NCBI RefSeq assembly: GCF_027604915.1
Contig: NZ_JAJAQC010000032.1
Coordinates: 23,938-87,937 of the forward strand
DNA length: 64,000 nucleotides
Source of the DNA: Streptomonospora mangrovi
GTDB lineage: Bacteria; Actinomycetota; Actinomycetes; Streptosporangiales; Streptosporangiaceae
Direction: 5' to 3'
The translations under genes and the position numbers were made by a program. Below, one piece after another: positions 61,733 to 64,000 of this stretch. A model generated the notes under the pieces. It saw nothing but the letters and a program-made list of their open reading frames with translations. It was not told where the DNA came from and did no database searches. The first letter of the stretch is position 1; the number at the start of each line of letters is the position of its first letter.

Positions 61733-63751
61733 TTGCCACTGCGCATCGAGGACTACGCGCTCATCGGAGACACCCAGACCGCCGCCCTGGTGGGCAGCGA
61801 CGGCAGCATCGACTGGCTGTGCCTGCCCCGCTTCGACTCCGGCGCCTGCTTCGCCGCCCTGCTGGGCGACGGCGGCAACGGCTACTGGCGGGTGGCCCCT
61901 GCGGGGCCCCACCGCCTGCTGGGCCGGCGCTACCGCCCCGACTCCCTCGTGTTGGAGACCGAGTTCGCCGACGAGGACGGCGTCGTGCGGGTCACCGACT
62001 GCATGCCCGTCCGCGACGAGCACCCCGACCTGGTGCGCCGGGTCGAGGGGGTGCAGGGGCGGGTGCGGGTGCGCACCGAGATCGCGGTCCGGCCCGACTA
62101 CGGCGCCATCGTGCCCTGGACCCGCAAGAACGGCGGCCGGCTGAGCTTCGTCGCCGGCCCGGACACCCTCTACCTCGACTCCGACATGCCCTTCGACCTG
62201 GGCCGGGCCGAGTGCCCCCAGGCGGAGTTCACCGTGGAGGAGGGCGAGGTGGTGGACTTCCGCCTGGCCTGGGTGGCGCCGCAGGCCCCGGCGCCCGAGC
62301 GGGTCGACGTCGGCGCCGCGATCGAGCGCACCGAGCGGTGGTGGCGCGACTGGGCGGGCCGGTGCGGCTACGACGGGGAGTACCGCGACGCGGTGGTGCG
62401 CTCGCTCATCACGCTCAAGGCGCTGACCTACTCCCCCAGCGGCGGGATCGTCGCCGCGCCCACCACCTCGCTGCCCGAGCAGTTGGGCGGGGTGCGCAAC
62501 TGGGACTACCGCTTCTGCTGGATCCGCGACGCCACGTTCACCCTGCTGGCGCTGCTCAACTCCGGCTACGACGACGAGGCGGTGGCCTGGCGGCAGTGGC
62601 TGCTGCGCGCGGTGGCCGGCGAGCCCGCGCAGATGCGGATCATGTACGGCATCCAGGGCGAGCGCCGGCTGCCCGAGGTCGAACTGGAGTGGCTGGCGGG
62701 CTACGCCGGCTCCCAGCCGGTGCGGGTGGGCAACGAGGCCTACCTGCACTGGCAGCTCGACGTCTACGGCGAGCTGATGGACGCCCTGCACCAGACCCGG
62801 GTGCGCGGCATCCCGCCGGACGACCCCGCGTGGGACCTCCAGTGCGCGCTGATGGAGTTCCTGGAGGAGCACTGGCGCGACCCCGACAACGGCATCTGGG
62901 AGGTGCGCGGCCCCCGCCGCGACTTCACCCACTCCAAGGTGATGGCCTGGATCGCGGCCGACCGCGCGGTCAAGGCGGTCGAGGAGTTCGGGCTGGAGGG
63001 GCCGGTGGAGCGGTGGCGGCGGCTGCGCTCGGAGATCTTCGAGGACGTGTGCCGCCACGGCTTCGACACCGAGCGCGACACGTTCACCCAGTTCTACGGC
63101 TCGCGGTCGCTGGACGGCGCGCTGCTGCTGCTCAGCGCCGTGGGGTTCCTGCCCGCCGAGGACCCGCGGATGAAGGGCACCGTGGAAGCGGTCCAGCGGG
63201 AGCTGATGAGCGACGGGTTCGTCATGCGCTACACCATGGACGAGCAAACCTCCGAGGTCGACGACCTGCCGCCGGGCGAGGGCGCGTTCCTGCCGTGCAC
63301 GTTCTGGCTGGCCGACAACCTCATCATGCAGGGCCGCGTGGAGGAGGGGCGCGAGCTGTTCGAGCGGCTGCTGGGGCTGTGCAACGACGTCGGGCTGCTG
63401 GCCGAGGAGTACGACCCCCGGGCGGGGCGGCAGGTGGGCAACTTCCCGCAGGCGCTGTCGCACATCGCCCTGGTCAACACCGCCTTCCACCTGCAAGGCG
63501 ACCGCGGCCCCATAGAGCAGCGCGCCACGGCCGGCCGCGCCGGGCGGGGCCACGCCTCCTCCGACGAGCCGAGCGCGCTCGCCGCCTCCCGCGCCGATGA
63601 TGGCTCCGGCGGGCAACCGGGCGGGCCGCACGGCGCCGCCCCCGCCGAGAAGGCCGCCCCCGCGGCCCCCGGCTCCCCCGCCCCCGCCTCCGCCGACCCC
63701 ACCGCCCCCGCCGAGCAGCCCGTGCCCAGCAGCCCGCGCGAGGGCGGCTAG
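61733..63751 (+). CDS. Glycoside hydrolase family 15 protein (trehalase/glucoamylase-like)
   Basis: 672 residues. N-terminal domain: IEDYALIGDTQTAALVGSDGSIDWLCLPRFDSGACFAALLG. Catalytic (alpha/alpha)6 domain from about residue 220: VRNWDYRFCWIRDATFTLLALLNSGYDDEA, GYAGSQPVRVGNEAYLHWQLDVYGELMDAL, WEVRGPRRDFTHSKVMAWIAADRAV, with candidate general acid/base Glu in these and in LLAEEYDPRAGRQVGNFPQALSHIALVNTA. In actinomycetes this type is trehalase or alpha-glucosidase. The TTG at 61733 is chosen because GGGAGGA lies just before it. The last 80 residues are a Pro/Ala/Gly-rich tail. Confidence 0.9.
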   Translation: MPLRIEDYALIGDTQTAALVGSDGSIDWLCLPRFDSGACFAALLGDGGNGYWRVAPAGPHRLLGRRYRPDSLVLETEFADEDGVVRVTDCMPVRDEHPDLVRRVEGVQGRVRVRTEIAVRPDYGAIVPWTRKNGGRLSFVAGPDTLYLDSDMPFDLGRAECPQAEFTVEEGEVVDFRLAWVAPQAPAPERVDVGAAIERTERWWRDWAGRCGYDGEYRDAVVRSLITLKALTYSPSGGIVAAPTTSLPEQLGGVRNWDYRFCWIRDATFTLLALLNSGYDDEAVAWRQWLLRAVAGEPAQMRIMYGIQGERRLPEVELEWLAGYAGSQPVRVGNEAYLHWQLDVYGELMDALHQTRVRGIPPDDPAWDLQCALMEFLEEHWRDPDNGIWEVRGPRRDFTHSKVMAWIAADRAVKAVEEFGLEGPVERWRRLRSEIFEDVCRHGFDTERDTFTQFYGSRSLDGALLLLSAVGFLPAEDPRMKGTVEAVQRELMSDGFVMRYTMDEQTSEVDDLPPGEGAFLPCTFWLADNLIMQGRVEEGRELFERLLGLCNDVGLLAEEYDPRAGRQVGNFPQALSHIALVNTAFHLQGDRGPIEQRATAGRAGRGHASSDEPSALAASRADDGSGGQPGGPHGAAPAEKAAPAAPGSPAPASADPTAPAEQPVPSSPREGG

Positions 63752-63786
63752 CCCTCTCGCGCCGGGGGCGGGCAGACCCGCTCGGG

Positions 63787-63920
63787 GCGGGGGGGGGGGG
63801 GCGGGGGGGGGGCCACGCCCCCCCCCCCACCCCCCGCCGGCCCCCCCCCCCCCGGGCCCCCCCCCCCCCCCGCGGGGGGGGGGGGGCGCCCGGGGGGGGG
63901 GGGGGGGCGCCCCCCCCCCC
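63787..63920. repeat. Extreme poly-G/poly-C stretch
   Basis: About 130 bp made almost wholly of runs of 8-15 G or C with hardly any A or T. No gene. It is either a hard-to-sequence GC block with artefactual runs or a real structure-forming region; an assembly or base-call problem seems more likely. Confidence 0.8.
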
Positions 63921-63970
63921 GGCCGTGGCCGGCGGACCGGGTGGTGGGACCGGAAACCGTTCCGGGCGGG

Positions 63971-64000
63971 TCAGACGGCCAGGCGGCGCATCATGCGGGT
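63971..64000 (-). CDS. Possible C-terminal end of a minus-strand gene
   Basis: On the minus strand the last bases read TRMMRRLAV then TGA (stop at 63971-63973). Too short to identify; the gene would lie beyond the right edge. Confidence 0.25.
   Translation of the reverse strand, partial: TRMMRRLAV

Noticed and set aside
60497..63631. 1044-codon minus-strand open frame opposite the SDR and GH15 genes
   Set aside because: Shadow of the GH15 coding sequence; no recognisable motif.
63787..63920. G-quadruplex regulatory element
   Set aside because: The runs are too extreme and mixed with C-runs; sequence quality doubt is the simpler view.

Overview
The window is about 74% GC, with strongly GC-biased third codon positions, many GTG/TTG starts and a type I-E style CRISPR repeat. 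Together with gene families typical of filamentous Actinomycetota (an XRE/DUF5753–DUF397–HATPase trio, class F-type sortase, LAL regulator, ECF41-like sigma factor), this points to an actinomycete, most likely Nocardiopsaceae or a relative. That placement is inference. No rRNA, tRNA, insertion sequence or integrase was found.

Left part (1–16 kb): an ABC-ATPase with its PadR regulator; an overlapping sortase substrate/sortase pair; a PhzF-like protein; a VOC protein; a DeoR repressor divergent from a degenerate GDPD-like protein; a TetR regulator; a three-gene two-component operon headed by an acidic-tailed membrane protein; the HATPase/DUF397/XRE trio; and the xylose operon xylB-xylA.

Middle part (16–39 kb): a cluster that reads as stepwise N-demethylation of glycine betaine to glycine (Rieske ferredoxin and reductase, divergent from dimethylglycine dehydrogenase-like protein, sarcosine oxidase-like protein and Rieske oxygenase); a tightly overlapping operon joining two substrate-binding-like proteins, one with a VWA domain, to a TelA/XpaC-like pair; an L,D-transpeptidase divergent from a second two-component system; an HD phosphohydrolase; an AT-richer gene-poor island; and an IclR/KdgK/amidohydrolase/PLP-enzyme group that could form an amino-sugar-acid catabolic route.

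Right part (39–64 kb): a candidate non-coding RNA with three TGGAG-loop hairpins; a DIP1984-like protein; a large LAL regulator divergent from an MFS exporter; DeoR with a sodium:solute symporter; an alpha/beta hydrolase–MarR pair with an apparently leaderless promoter; a three-subunit formate dehydrogenase of the Cys type; a five-repeat CRISPR array without cas genes here; then DHFR-like, pyruvyltransferase-like, ABM, ECF sigma, DoxX-like, TetR, two SDR and GH15 genes. The window ends in an extreme G/C homopolymer stretch.

Many regulators have inverted repeats in their own promoter regions. These are listed as sites because they let regulator and target be paired. All functions come from motif and family recognition by eye. 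No database search was run.
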